A stretch of 64,000 nt of DNA from Bacillota bacterium (lineage in GTDB: Bacteria > Bacillota > Clostridia > Christensenellales > UMGS416). Below the pieces are notes generated by a model. It was not told where the DNA came from. It saw only the letters and a list, made by a program, of their open reading frames with translations, and did no database searches. The DNA lies in assembly GCA_023421955.1 (NCBI GenBank), contig JAEZSE010000023.1:62001-126000 (forward strand). The letters are read 5' to 3'. Below, piece by piece: positions 40,995-48,015 of this stretch. Made by a program: the position numbers and the translations under genes. The first letter of the stretch is position 1; each line of letters starts with the position of its first letter.

Positions 40995-41020
40995 AAAACG
41001 GAGGCCGAAGCCTCCGTTTT
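40995..41020. terminator. bidirectional terminator ending the PadR operon
   Basis: An 11-bp perfect stem (40995-41005 / 41010-41020) with a CGAA loop has AAAA on one side and TTTT on the other; on the minus strand it ends the operon 20 bases after the last stop codon. Confidence 0.85.
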
Positions 41021-41039
41021 ACTGATTCAAGCCTCTGGT

Positions 41040-41879
41040 CTATTCGTCTATCGTGAAGCCACCCGATGTGGTGTTCACTTTGATGAGCGCACCGCCATCA
41101 CCAACGCTGGCGGAAAAGCCGCGTCCTGCTTTGCTCACCTTGATGCCAGAATGATTGGAGCGGAAGTTGCCGGAAACCGAGCCAAAATCGATCTGGAATG
41201 AGGCGTCCTTCGGGATTCTCGCAGAAACCTGGCCGGACACAGTGACCACATCGGTATCTGCGGGAGCCTGGTATGCCAGAGAAATCTCACCAGACACTGT
41301 GTTGACCCTAATAGGCGATGCGATGCCGCCAATCACAACACCACCAGAAATCGTGCCAACCTCCAGCGACTCAAACGCTGTTGTCTCAAACCGGATACTG
41401 CCGGACACAGTGTTCAGATGCACCTCGGACAGCTTGAGCGGCAAGACCGCCACCTCAATGCTACCACTGACTGTGTCGGCACCGAGGTTACCTGTGTATC
41501 CCTCCGGGAGTGTGACAACCAGGTTTGTGTTGTTGCTGCGGATCATGTTGTTGGGATATTTCACCTCGATGGTGAGCTTGCCACCGGATTTGCTGACTTC
41601 CAGCTTCACCGGGTCGCCAATGCTGCGGCACTGGCCGGTAAGCACGGCCATGGGCTCATCGCCTACCTGCACCGTCACCTCATCAGAAACACCAGCGATG
41701 GAAACGCGTTCCACGCCCTCCATGTCCAGTTTTTCCCGGTCATTCACCTCATAAAGCGTTCCACCGGAAAGCACAATGTCGCCATTGGCAGCGCGGGCGA
41801 TGAAGCCGCAGCCGGACATCAACATCCCCAACAGTGACAACACCAACACAGAAACAAGAATTTTTACATGTCTTTTCAT
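41040..41879 (-). CDS. DUF4097 family lipoprotein (beta-strand repeat)
   Basis: The 279-aa protein has a signal with lipobox LLGMLMSGC and then a DUF4097 beta-helix-like domain built from repeats of the type NTVSGSI, GTISGGV, NTVSGEI, VTVSGQV, GSVSGNF, NTTSGGF, each about 20 residues. The family is often encoded with PadR and DUF1700 and is thought to sense or adhere at the envelope, without proven function. ATG 41879 follows AGGAGG; TTG 41885 is less likely. It is the last gene of the operon and a tandem paralogue of the gene at 41892. Confidence 0.85.
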   Translation of the reverse strand: MKRHVKILVSVLVLSLLGMLMSGCGFIARAANGDIVLSGGTLYEVNDREKLDMEGVERVSIAGVSDEVTVQVGDEPMAVLTGQCRSIGDPVKLEVSKSGGKLTIEVKYPNNMIRSNNTNLVVTLPEGYTGNLGADTVSGSIEVAVLPLKLSEVHLNTVSGSIRFETTAFESLEVGTISGGVVIGGIASPIRVNTVSGEISLAYQAPADTDVVTVSGQVSARIPKDASFQIDFGSVSGNFRSNHSGIKVSKAGRGFSASVGDGGALIKVNTTSGGFTIDE

Positions 41880-41891
41880 TTTCAAATCCTC

Positions 41892-42791
41892 CTATTTTCC
41901 ATAGACGTCCAAGTCACCGGACGTAGTATTGACTTTCAGGGCAGCACTGCCATCGTTGGCGGCACCATAAAACCCGCCGTCGGCTCCATTGATCTTCAAG
42001 GCTGGATGGCTGGACATGAAGTCGCCGGACGTGCTGGAGAAATCAACGATGAAGCCATCGCCGTCGGGGATGACGGCCTTCACGCCGCCTGAAACGGTGC
42101 TCACCGTGGTTTTCGCAAAGACTCCATACTCCAGCGACACATCGCCGGACGTGGTCTTGACATTGGTATCGGCAGCGATCCCGGCCAGGCGGACCCGCCC
42201 GGACACAGTGCCGGCTACCAGCTTGGACCATCCGGCTGTGTTGAAATCAATGTCTCCGGATATCGTGTGAAGATCCACATTGTTCAGACGGAACGGTAAG
42301 CCATTGCCAGACACATCGCCGCTGGTGGTGCTCACCTGCAGATCACCAGTAAAAGACTCGGGGATCGATATGGTGAGCGTGGTGTCAATCATGCTGCTGG
42401 TGATCGGATATTTCACTTCAACCACCAGAGTGCTTCCTTCTTTGCGAGCGTCCAGTGAGACAGGCCCCACGGTGCTTCGGCAGCGACCCTTGAGCTCTGC
42501 CACCACCTTGGTGCCGCTAGCCACCAGCACAGGGTCGTCTGACACAGTCACGATGCGGATTGCCTCCACACCCTCAAGGTCCAGCTCCTGTCTGTCATTC
42601 ACGTCATAGTTTTGGCCAGGGCCAATACTGATGGAGCCGCTGTGGTTAATCAAGTTACCAAACCGCCAGCCTCCGGCCAGCAGCAGTGTGCCGCCAAGCA
42701 CGGAGAAAGCAATGAAGATGCCTGCAAGCAGGAGGGCAATATGACCGATCCTGATCCGCTTAATTTCCTTTTTCAAATTATCTGCATTCAT
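41892..42791 (-). CDS. DUF4097 family membrane-anchored protein
   Basis: A 299-aa paralogue of the downstream lipoprotein, but anchored by an N-terminal transmembrane helix (IALLLAGIFIAFSVLGGTLLLAGG). The outer part opens with YDVNDRQELDLEGVEAIRIVTVSDDPV and repeats STTSGDV, HTISGDI, GTVSGRV, KTTSGDV, STVSGGV, STSGDF, NTTSGDL at about 20-residue spacing, typical of DUF4097. Its start overlaps the DUF1700 stop (ATGA), and 12 bases separate it from the lipoprotein gene. Both conserve QCRS/RCRS before the repeats. Expected regulation is by the PadR protein encoded two genes upstream. Confidence 0.86.
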   Translation of the reverse strand: MNADNLKKEIKRIRIGHIALLLAGIFIAFSVLGGTLLLAGGWRFGNLINHSGSISIGPGQNYDVNDRQELDLEGVEAIRIVTVSDDPVLVASGTKVVAELKGRCRSTVGPVSLDARKEGSTLVVEVKYPITSSMIDTTLTISIPESFTGDLQVSTTSGDVSGNGLPFRLNNVDLHTISGDIDFNTAGWSKLVAGTVSGRVRLAGIAADTNVKTTSGDVSLEYGVFAKTTVSTVSGGVKAVIPDGDGFIVDFSSTSGDFMSSHPALKINGADGGFYGAANDGSAALKVNTTSGDLDVYGK

Positions 42792-43354
42792 GCTCTTGCT
42801 CCCCCTTTGATGATACGGATGTGGGCCTTCACATATTCCGCCAGGCCCCTGAAGAACCATTTCGACATATACACCATGCCGATTCCCGCAAGAGCGGTGA
42901 ACGACAGCGCCGCGATGCCCAACAGGAAGCAGCCGACACCGGCCATGATGCCGGGGAACACACCCCAGGAGATGAACGGCACTGCAAACAAAGCCAATGC
43001 CACCGCCAGCAGTGCCACCACCACCGACCATAGGGAAACCCACACCGCAAATAACACACTGGCGACCGGCAATGCAATAATTGCGTCAAACAAAATCAAT
43101 GCAAATCCTGCGAGAATGCCCCTGGCCACACCGGAAGCCGTAACTGGCTGGCTGGGTTCCGGCAAATCCTCTGTGTATTGCGCAGCCAGCACCGTTGGAT
43201 CGCCCAGCTCCCTGGCTACTTCCTCTTCTGTCTTGCCTCCGGCAATGCCATTGGCGAAATGCTCCTCGAAGTCAGCCAGAATTTCCTTTCGCTCCCCCGG
43301 CTTCAGTCGTTGCAGAGCGCTGTCCATTTGAATGATAAATGATTGCTTGTTCAT
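42788..43354 (-). CDS. DUF1700 (HAAS domain) membrane protein
   Basis: A 188-aa protein with the N-terminal HAAS helix domain FIIQMDSALQRLKPGERKEILADFEEHFANGIAGGKTEEEVARELGDP and four hydrophobic helices behind it. DUF1700 proteins accompany PadR regulators and DUF4097 proteins and are believed to control or sense their membrane partner. ATGA overlaps on both sides (PadR before, DUF4097 after) show tight translational coupling. GGAGGGG precedes the start. Confidence 0.9.
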   Translation of the reverse strand: MNKQSFIIQMDSALQRLKPGERKEILADFEEHFANGIAGGKTEEEVARELGDPTVLAAQYTEDLPEPSQPVTASGVARGILAGFALILFDAIIALPVASVLFAVWVSLWSVVVALLAVALALFAVPFISWGVFPGIMAGVGCFLLGIAALSFTALAGIGMVYMSKWFFRGLAEYVKAHIRIIKGGARA

Positions 43355-43671
43355 GCTCCAATCCCCTCCTTCAATACCACATTCACACACTCAACAAATT
43401 CCACCCACTCCTGCTCAAGCTTCGTCTGCTCGCGCACGCCGGACTCCGTGAGGGCGTAATACTTTCTGGGCGGGCCGCCACTGGCCTCTTGCAGATAGGT
43501 CGTAACATATCCCTCTTCTTTCAAGCGGCGCAGGATCGGATAGATCGTGCCGTCTGAAATGTCAATGGATTGAGACAGGCTGCTGGCGAGTTCATAGCCA
43601 TAACGGTCACCCTTGGCCAAAAGGGACAGCACGCACAGCTCCAACACGCCTTTTTTGAATTGAATGTTCAC
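43351..43671 (-). CDS. PadR family transcriptional regulator
   Basis: The 106-aa winged-helix protein is the short PadR-s2 type: FKKGVLELCVLSLLAKGDRYGYELASSLSQSIDISDGTIYPILRRLKEEGYVTTYLQEASGGPPRKYYALTESG, then one C-terminal dimerisation helix. PadR proteins repress the gene block they head, here DUF1700 and two DUF4097 genes, and are released by envelope or chemical stress. The start ATG lies 14 bases after GGAGG. A promoter is seen 110 bases upstream. Confidence 0.93.
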   Translation of the reverse strand: MNIQFKKGVLELCVLSLLAKGDRYGYELASSLSQSIDISDGTIYPILRRLKEEGYVTTYLQEASGGPPRKYYALTESGVREQTKLEQEWVEFVECVNVVLKEGIGA

Positions 43672-43780
43672 CGGATCGCCTCCTGTTATGATCTTGCACA
43701 GTCGTTGTTGCCCCAGGCATCTATAGCAGTTTTGTGCTGTACTGCCCGCCGCTCACTACTGTTTATTGTTTACTACTAGG

Positions 43781-43808
43781 ATTATAGCAGGTTCTGGAAA
43801 ATATGCAA
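43781..43808 (-). promoter_or_regulatory. sigma-A promoter of the PadR operon
   Basis: On the minus strand TTGCAT (43808-43803), a 16-base spacer and TATAAT (43786-43781) give a leader of about 105 bases before padR. Confidence 0.7.
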
Positions 43809-43850
43809 TAGATTTTTTGAGTAGACATAATTGATTTTTTTACGAGTGGC

Positions 43851-44020
43851 GAAACAAGTTGCCGAACGCCGGTTCACCCGGCGGAGGTAAACGAGATCGA
43901 AGATAAAGCAGTGAAGCCGTCTTCGCCTGCAGGCGCTTATCCTTCAATCTGGAACGAGCTGAGCCGTTGATTGCCAGCCGGCGACATGTGCGGCGGCTGG
44001 CCTGATGTGACTTGAACGAG
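43851..44020 (+). ncRNA. structured intergenic element, copy 1 (beside flagellin)
   Basis: In the non-coding gap 43809-44116 lies a compact folded sequence. A 6-bp hairpin (43867-43872 / 43878-43883, loop TTCAC) is followed by GGAGGTAAACGA; a middle stem pairs about 43895-43908 with 43936-43950; a 3' hairpin pairs 43973-43980 with 43994-44001 and exposes GCGACATG in its loop; CAAGT/ACTTG (43855-43859, 44011-44015) can close the whole. The same 5' block and the GCGACATG loop recur at 54.6-54.85 kb. Strand is given as the orientation of the better fold and is not certain. No riboswitch class known to me matches. Confidence 0.5.
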
Positions 44021-44029
44021 TTAAAAATC

Positions 44030-44057
44030 GCAATGGGCGGGGATGCCCGCCCATTGC
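44030..44057 (-). terminator. second terminator after flagellin
   Basis: A perfect 12-bp stem (44030-44041 / 44046-44057) with a GATG loop; on the minus strand it stands just after the first terminator, as a back-up. Confidence 0.75.
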
Positions 44058-44063
44058 AAAAAA

Positions 44064-44085
44064 GGAGAGGGCTTTCGCCCTCTCC
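44064..44085 (-). terminator. first terminator after flagellin
   Basis: On the minus strand a 9-bp stem (44085-44077 / 44072-44064) with a GAAA tetraloop and six T residues lies 32 bases after the flagellin stop codon. Confidence 0.92.
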
Positions 44086-44116
44086 AAATGCGCCAGTAGG
44101 TTTTGGGTTACTGCAA

Positions 44117-45241
44117 TTACCTGAGCAGCTGCAGCACGCCCTGCGGGGCCTGGTTGGCCTGGGCCAGCATCGCTGTGGCGGCCTGGGACAGGATGTTGTT
44201 CTTGGTGTACTCCATCATTTCCTTGGCCATGTCCACATCGCGGACGCGGGATTCGGCGGCGGACAGGTTCTCGCTGGAGGTGCCGAGGTTGTTGATCGTG
44301 TGCTCGAGGCGGTTCTGGGCGGCACCCATCTTTGCACGCTCGTTGGAGACTTGCTCGATGGCGTCGTCGATGATGCCGAGCCTGGTCGCGAAGGACTGCG
44401 CGGCATCGGTCACGTCAACGTCGACCACATAAGCACCCACGCCGGAGCCCAGCGCGGTGGCCTGCATGTCGTTGAAGCTCAGGCTCAGGGTCTGGCCGGA
44501 GTTCGCGCCGATCTGGATGGTGGCGGAGTTGCCGGTGGTCACGACTGTGCCGGTGTTGCCGGCGGCAGTGAAGTTGACCGTGCCCGCCAAGGTCATCTTG
44601 ACGCCCAGCTTGTCAAAGTTGAGGGTGCCTGCGCCGACTGCGGCTTCGTTGGCGACCGTGATGGTCTGCGAGACGCCGCCTTCTGTCAGCGTGATCGCGC
44701 CAGCGGCCTGAGACAACGTGTAGGTGGCACCGGTCTTGGCAGCGGACACGTCAATGGTGACGCCAGCGGCGGCAAGACCAGCCTGAGCCGTGCCAGGAGC
44801 GCCGGTGTTCAGCTTGACGCCGAGCGTGCCGGTCAGCAGCTTCTGGGTGTTGAACTCGGTCCTGGTGGCGGTGTCGGTGATTTCCTGAGCCAGCTGGCTG
44901 ATTTCCTGCTGGATGGCGCCGATGTCCGCACCGGAGTTCGTGCCGTTGTTGGCCTGCACCGTCAGCTCGCGAACTCTCTGCAGCATGCTGTGGGTCTCGT
45001 TCAGGGCGCCTTCTGCCGTCTGGATGAGGGAGATGCCATCCTGGGCATTGCGGCTGGCCTGGTCGAGGCCGCGGATCTGGCCGCGCATTTTTTCGGAGAT
45101 TGCCAACCCTGCGGCGTCATCACCAGCGCGGTTGACGCGCAGACCAGAGGAGAGCTTTTCCAGCGACTTGGAACCGCTGGTGTTGTTGGTGGACAACTGG
45201 CGATAGGTGTTGAGAGCCGAGATGTTGTGGTTAATCCTCAT
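44117..45241 (-). CDS. hag: flagellin
   Basis: The 374-aa product has the conserved D0/D1 ends of flagellin: MRINHNISALNTYRQLSTNN ... LSSGLRVNRAGDDAAGLAISEKMRGQIRGLDQASRNAQDGISLIQTAEGAL, with MLQRVRELTVQANNGTNS, and the C-terminal ENLSAAESRVRDVDMAKEMMEYTKNNILSQAATAMLAQANQ with terminal LLR. The variable middle (about residues 150-270) is short and Ala/Thr/Gly-rich. It polymerises to the filament after export by the flagellar type III system. AAGGAGG precedes the ATG. Expression should be controlled by sigma-D and by CsrA/FliW (promoter and long leader seen upstream); two terminators follow. Confidence 0.97.
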   Translation of the reverse strand: MRINHNISALNTYRQLSTNNTSGSKSLEKLSSGLRVNRAGDDAAGLAISEKMRGQIRGLDQASRNAQDGISLIQTAEGALNETHSMLQRVRELTVQANNGTNSGADIGAIQQEISQLAQEITDTATRTEFNTQKLLTGTLGVKLNTGAPGTAQAGLAAAGVTIDVSAAKTGATYTLSQAAGAITLTEGGVSQTITVANEAAVGAGTLNFDKLGVKMTLAGTVNFTAAGNTGTVVTTGNSATIQIGANSGQTLSLSFNDMQATALGSGVGAYVVDVDVTDAAQSFATRLGIIDDAIEQVSNERAKMGAAQNRLEHTINNLGTSSENLSAAESRVRDVDMAKEMMEYTKNNILSQAATAMLAQANQAPQGVLQLLR

Positions 45242-45370
45242 TGGTATTTCCTCCTTGAATCTTTCTGTACGGCGTCCATGCCATACTTCTTTTTATTGTG
45301 TTGCCCGCCCCCCGATTCGTGATCCGCTACTGGCGCCTTGAGCGTGCCCGTTTCGAAGGAATGGCTTACA
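45242..45370 (-). promoter_or_regulatory. flagellin leader with candidate CsrA sites
   Basis: The sigma-D promoter leaves a leader of about 125 bases. It contains GCGGATCACG and AAGGAGGAAA (the ribosome site itself), two GGA motifs of the kind CsrA binds in the B. subtilis hag leader. With csrA and fliW immediately upstream, repression by CsrA and relief by FliW is the expected mode. Confidence 0.5.
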
Positions 45371-45376
45371 ACCCAT

Positions 45377-45403
45377 ATATCGGTGATCTTTTCCCGATCT
45401 TAA
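45377..45403 (-). promoter_or_regulatory. sigma-D (sigma-28) promoter of flagellin
   Basis: On the minus strand TTAA (45403-45400), a 15-base spacer and ACCGATAT (45384-45377) match the sigma-28 consensus TAAA-N15-GCCGATAT closely. Confidence 0.8.
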
Positions 45404-45426
45404 GCGGTTCAGATTGACTGTAACAT

Positions 45427-45660
45427 TTATTTTTTATTAAGCTCGTTGTTCAGGCTGGTGCCCAGGTTCAATGGCGCCGTTTCCACGGCTTCCTTATTCA
45501 CGTTCATCGTCTCCAGGACGAGCTCCTTGCGAAAGATCCTCATGCTCCGGGGCGCATCAATGCCGATCTTTACCCGGTCGCCCTCGATGCTGACCACGGT
45601 GATGCTGATCTCATCGCCAAGTTGGATGGCCTCATTCACCTTTCTGGTCAGAACCAGCAC
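45427..45660 (-). CDS. csrA: carbon storage regulator CsrA
   Basis: A 77-aa RNA-binding protein with the standard sequence LVLTRKVNEAIQLGDEISITVVSIEGDRVKIGIDAPRSMRIFRKEL; the RNA-contact residues L4/T5/R6 and R44-type arginine are kept. It should block flagellin translation by binding GGA motifs in the leader. Translation starts at GTG 45660, nine bases after AAGGAGG. It overlaps the end of fliW by 29 bases. The 25-residue C-terminal tail is longer than in E. coli, as in Firmicutes, where it contacts FliW. Confidence 0.97.
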   Translation of the reverse strand: MLVLTRKVNEAIQLGDEISITVVSIEGDRVKIGIDAPRSMRIFRKELVLETMNVNKEAVETAPLNLGTSLNNELNKK

Positions 45661-46114
45661 GATCTTGTTCCTCCTTTAGTCTGCCGCATACCGCATCATA
45701 GATAGGCTGCCGCATTTGATAATCGTTGTTGTCCAGAATCACCTGTCTGCCAATGTTCTTATCAATGTTGATCAGCAGCGGAGCCGCCATGTTGGCGGTC
45801 ATCTGGGAAAGATCCTGCGGGATGACCGCCACGTTAACGACCAGCAAGTCTTCTTCCCGCTCAATCTGCAATTCATCAAACACACTGTCATCCACGCTCA
45901 GAGAATAGTCTTCATCAACGATGGAGGAATGGATCACCGGCAGGGCGACATCACCATCCTCCAGAGACTGAAGCCAATAAAACGGAAGTGTCTCCTCAAC
46001 TTTTATGAGTATGCACCGTTTCATGCATTCCAACCCCGGAATGCCTCCATTGAACCGGATGACCTTCTCCTCCGGGGCATCAATCTCACCAAACCGTCTG
46101 GACTTGAATGTCAT
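45632..46114 (-). CDS. fliW: flagellar assembly factor FliW
   Basis: The 160-aa protein has the FliW pattern: FKSRRFGEIDAPEEKVIRFNGGIPGLE, FYWLQSLEDGDVALPVIHSSIVDEDY and VNVAVIPQDLSQMTANMAAPLLINIDKNIGRQVILDNNDYQMRQPI. FliW binds either flagellin or CsrA and so couples flagellin synthesis to export. GAAAGGA precedes the ATG. The gene is followed, with overlap, by csrA and then the flagellin gene, an uninterrupted regulatory module. Confidence 0.96.
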   Translation of the reverse strand: MTFKSRRFGEIDAPEEKVIRFNGGIPGLECMKRCILIKVEETLPFYWLQSLEDGDVALPVIHSSIVDEDYSLSVDDSVFDELQIEREEDLLVVNVAVIPQDLSQMTANMAAPLLINIDKNIGRQVILDNNDYQMRQPIYDAVCGRLKEEQDRAGSDQKGE

Positions 46115-46225
46115 GAGTGGCTTCCTTTCTTTACACTATAGATTCCCTCTGCCGGGATTCGTCAAACAAGATTCCAGTCAACCGATGCAGCCTGTTTAAC
46201 GGGAGCATTCCTCTCTCATTCCTGG

Positions 46226-46819
46226 CTACAGATACTTATCCACATGCTTGCCGCCAGATTGAGACTTGGTGTCGTAAAACACCCGGATCTTGACCTCTGG
46301 GTATTTCTTCATACGAATTTCCACATAGTGGGGCTCTACTCGGATGTCTGCCCAAGCACTGGTGTCCCACTCCAAAGAGAGCGAAGCAGGCGTCCATTTG
46401 ACATTAACATAGCCCGGATCCCAACTAATCTCAGCCTGAGGCAGTGCCACGGTGTTGAGCCTGATCTCCGGCTTTTCCAATGCTCTTGCGCCCAGCTCGG
46501 CAATGGGGTTGCCCTTGTTTTCTATCTTCATCAGCATGGTGCCTTCACTGGCGATAGTGGCGATATTCTCCAGCCCTTGCTGCATGGAGTCGGCAAAATA
46601 CTGTCTTGCCGATTGCAGCACCGGGCCGACGCCAAGCGTCATGCTTTGGAGCGTGCGATCCACCCGCATGGTAGGCAACCGGCGGTCCATCTGGAATCGC
46701 GCGTGGTTGCGGTACATGCGAAACCGAGGCCTGCGCGTGGAGATCTCCACCTTGGCCTTGTGAGTGATCACCTCAATTTGGGCATCCTGCCTTGTAATTT
46801 CCAGACGGGGAAAGTCCAT
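46226..46819 (-). CDS. DUF6470 family protein (YviE-like)
   Basis: A 197-aa protein between flgL and fliW, the place of B. subtilis yviE. It starts FPRLEITRQDAQIEVITHKAKVEISTRRPRF, the DUF6470 opening, and has DSMQQGLENIATIASEGTMLMKIENKGNPIAELGAR. Function is unknown; conservation in flagellar operons suggests a role in filament junction or FliW control. ATG 46819 has AAAGGA nine bases upstream; ATG 46825 is only three bases from it. A very good sigma-D promoter lies 130 bases upstream. The 106-base gap to fliW shows nothing notable. Confidence 0.88.
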   Translation of the reverse strand: MDFPRLEITRQDAQIEVITHKAKVEISTRRPRFRMYRNHARFQMDRRLPTMRVDRTLQSMTLGVGPVLQSARQYFADSMQQGLENIATIASEGTMLMKIENKGNPIAELGARALEKPEIRLNTVALPQAEISWDPGYVNVKWTPASLSLEWDTSAWADIRVEPHYVEIRMKKYPEVKIRVFYDTKSQSGGKHVDKYL

Positions 46820-46948
46820 TTTCATCCGTCCTTTTCATGTCTCGCCCGCGTCCAGCCGCGGGAACCCGCATATTCCTCCCGCTTCATGCGCTCCAGTTCG
46901 ATCGCAGATAAGCCGAAAGAGGACCGAACAAATCGATCCTTAGTACAT

Positions 46949-46975
46949 GTATCGGCACAACAGAGTTGAATCTTA
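46949..46975 (-). promoter_or_regulatory. sigma-D promoter upstream of DUF6470-fliW-csrA
   Basis: On the minus strand TAAG (46975-46972), exactly 15 bases, and GCCGATAC (46956-46949) are one base per box from the sigma-28 consensus. It would give the fliW-csrA block its own late-class promoter. Confidence 0.8.
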
Positions 46976-47003
46976 ATACAAAATTTTAACTTTTTATGAA
47001 CTA

Positions 47004-47939
47004 TTATGACAGAAAGTCCATCAGCGTGGGTGAGATCACCCTTGCACCCACAGCCAGAGCCGACCGGTAGATGGCTTCCGCCATCGCAAACTGCATCGTA
47101 ACCTCAGCCTGGTCGATGTCTTCCACACGGGAGAGTATCTCCGTATAGTTGATCTCGTTCTCCCCATTGGCAGACTCCATCATATCCAACCGGTTGATGC
47201 GGCCACCCACGTCGGCCAGCAACGACAGCGTGTTTTGCTGCTTGGATTGCAGTTTCTCAATGAAGGAACTGATCGTGCCGGAGCTGGCATCGGATTTGAG
47301 AGCAGACACCAGGTCGGACAGGATTTTATTCAGGTTGTCATCACCGGCACCCATAATATTGACGCCGTTCACAGAAACAGTTGTGGTCACATTAACGCCG
47401 GTGGAATATTGAATTGCTTGTGCTTGGAGGGCGCCCACCTCCGCGCCGGTCGCCGTGACCAGATTGGTGCCATTATAGAGCAAGTTGCCGGATGCATCAT
47501 AGGTCAAGGGTTCGGTGGTGGTATTGTAGCCGCCAAAAATGAATCGGCCGCCATAGGTGGAATTGCCAAGTTGCACTACATGCTGGCGGATCTGCTCGAT
47601 GAGCTCAGCCGTAGCCCCCTTATCTTCGGGCGACATTGTGCCATTGGAGGCAACCACTGTGTTTTCATAGGCCTTCACCAGCATATCATTCAGCTCACGC
47701 AGTGATGTTTCCGTCTGCGACAGCCAGCTCTGGGCGTCACCGATGGTGCTGTTGTGCATGTCCAGCTTGCGGAGCTTGGACTTGGCATCCAGTGTGGACA
47801 TGATGCCGATCGGATCATCCGAGAGCTTCGTAATGCGTTTGCCGGAGGAAAGCTGATCCTGGTATCTGCTCATCACCTTCATATTGAAATTGAGATTTGT
47901 CATGAAGCTGTTCATCATCATGTTGTTGGTAATACGCAT
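47004..47939 (-). CDS. flgL: flagellar hook-associated protein 3 (FlgL)
   Basis: The 311-aa protein has the flagellin-like ends of HAP3: MRITNNMMMNSFMTNLNFNMKVMSRYQDQLSSGKRITKLSDDPIGIMSTLDAKSKL and the closing MESANGENEINYTEILSRVEDIDQAEVTMQFAMAEAIYRSALAVGARVISPTLMDFL. It forms the joint between hook and filament. ATG 47939 follows AAAGGAG; upstream open frame overlaps flgK and is not typical. It is followed by a sigma-D promoter before the next gene. Confidence 0.95.
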   Translation of the reverse strand: MRITNNMMMNSFMTNLNFNMKVMSRYQDQLSSGKRITKLSDDPIGIMSTLDAKSKLRKLDMHNSTIGDAQSWLSQTETSLRELNDMLVKAYENTVVASNGTMSPEDKGATAELIEQIRQHVVQLGNSTYGGRFIFGGYNTTTEPLTYDASGNLLYNGTNLVTATGAEVGALQAQAIQYSTGVNVTTTVSVNGVNIMGAGDDNLNKILSDLVSALKSDASSGTISSFIEKLQSKQQNTLSLLADVGGRINRLDMMESANGENEINYTEILSRVEDIDQAEVTMQFAMAEAIYRSALAVGARVISPTLMDFLS

Positions 47940-48015
47940 TGTCGCTTCGCTCCTTTCGCATTCTGCGCATCCGCGCCCTTGCGATGCAGTCCATATCAAA
48001 AGATAGCAGTCAATA

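Noticed and set aside
43851..44020. c-di-GMP (GEMM) riboswitch next to flagellar genes
   Set aside because: The context is suggestive, but the GEMM core and its tetraloop receptor pattern are absent, and neither neighbouring gene is downstream in the right orientation at riboswitch distance.
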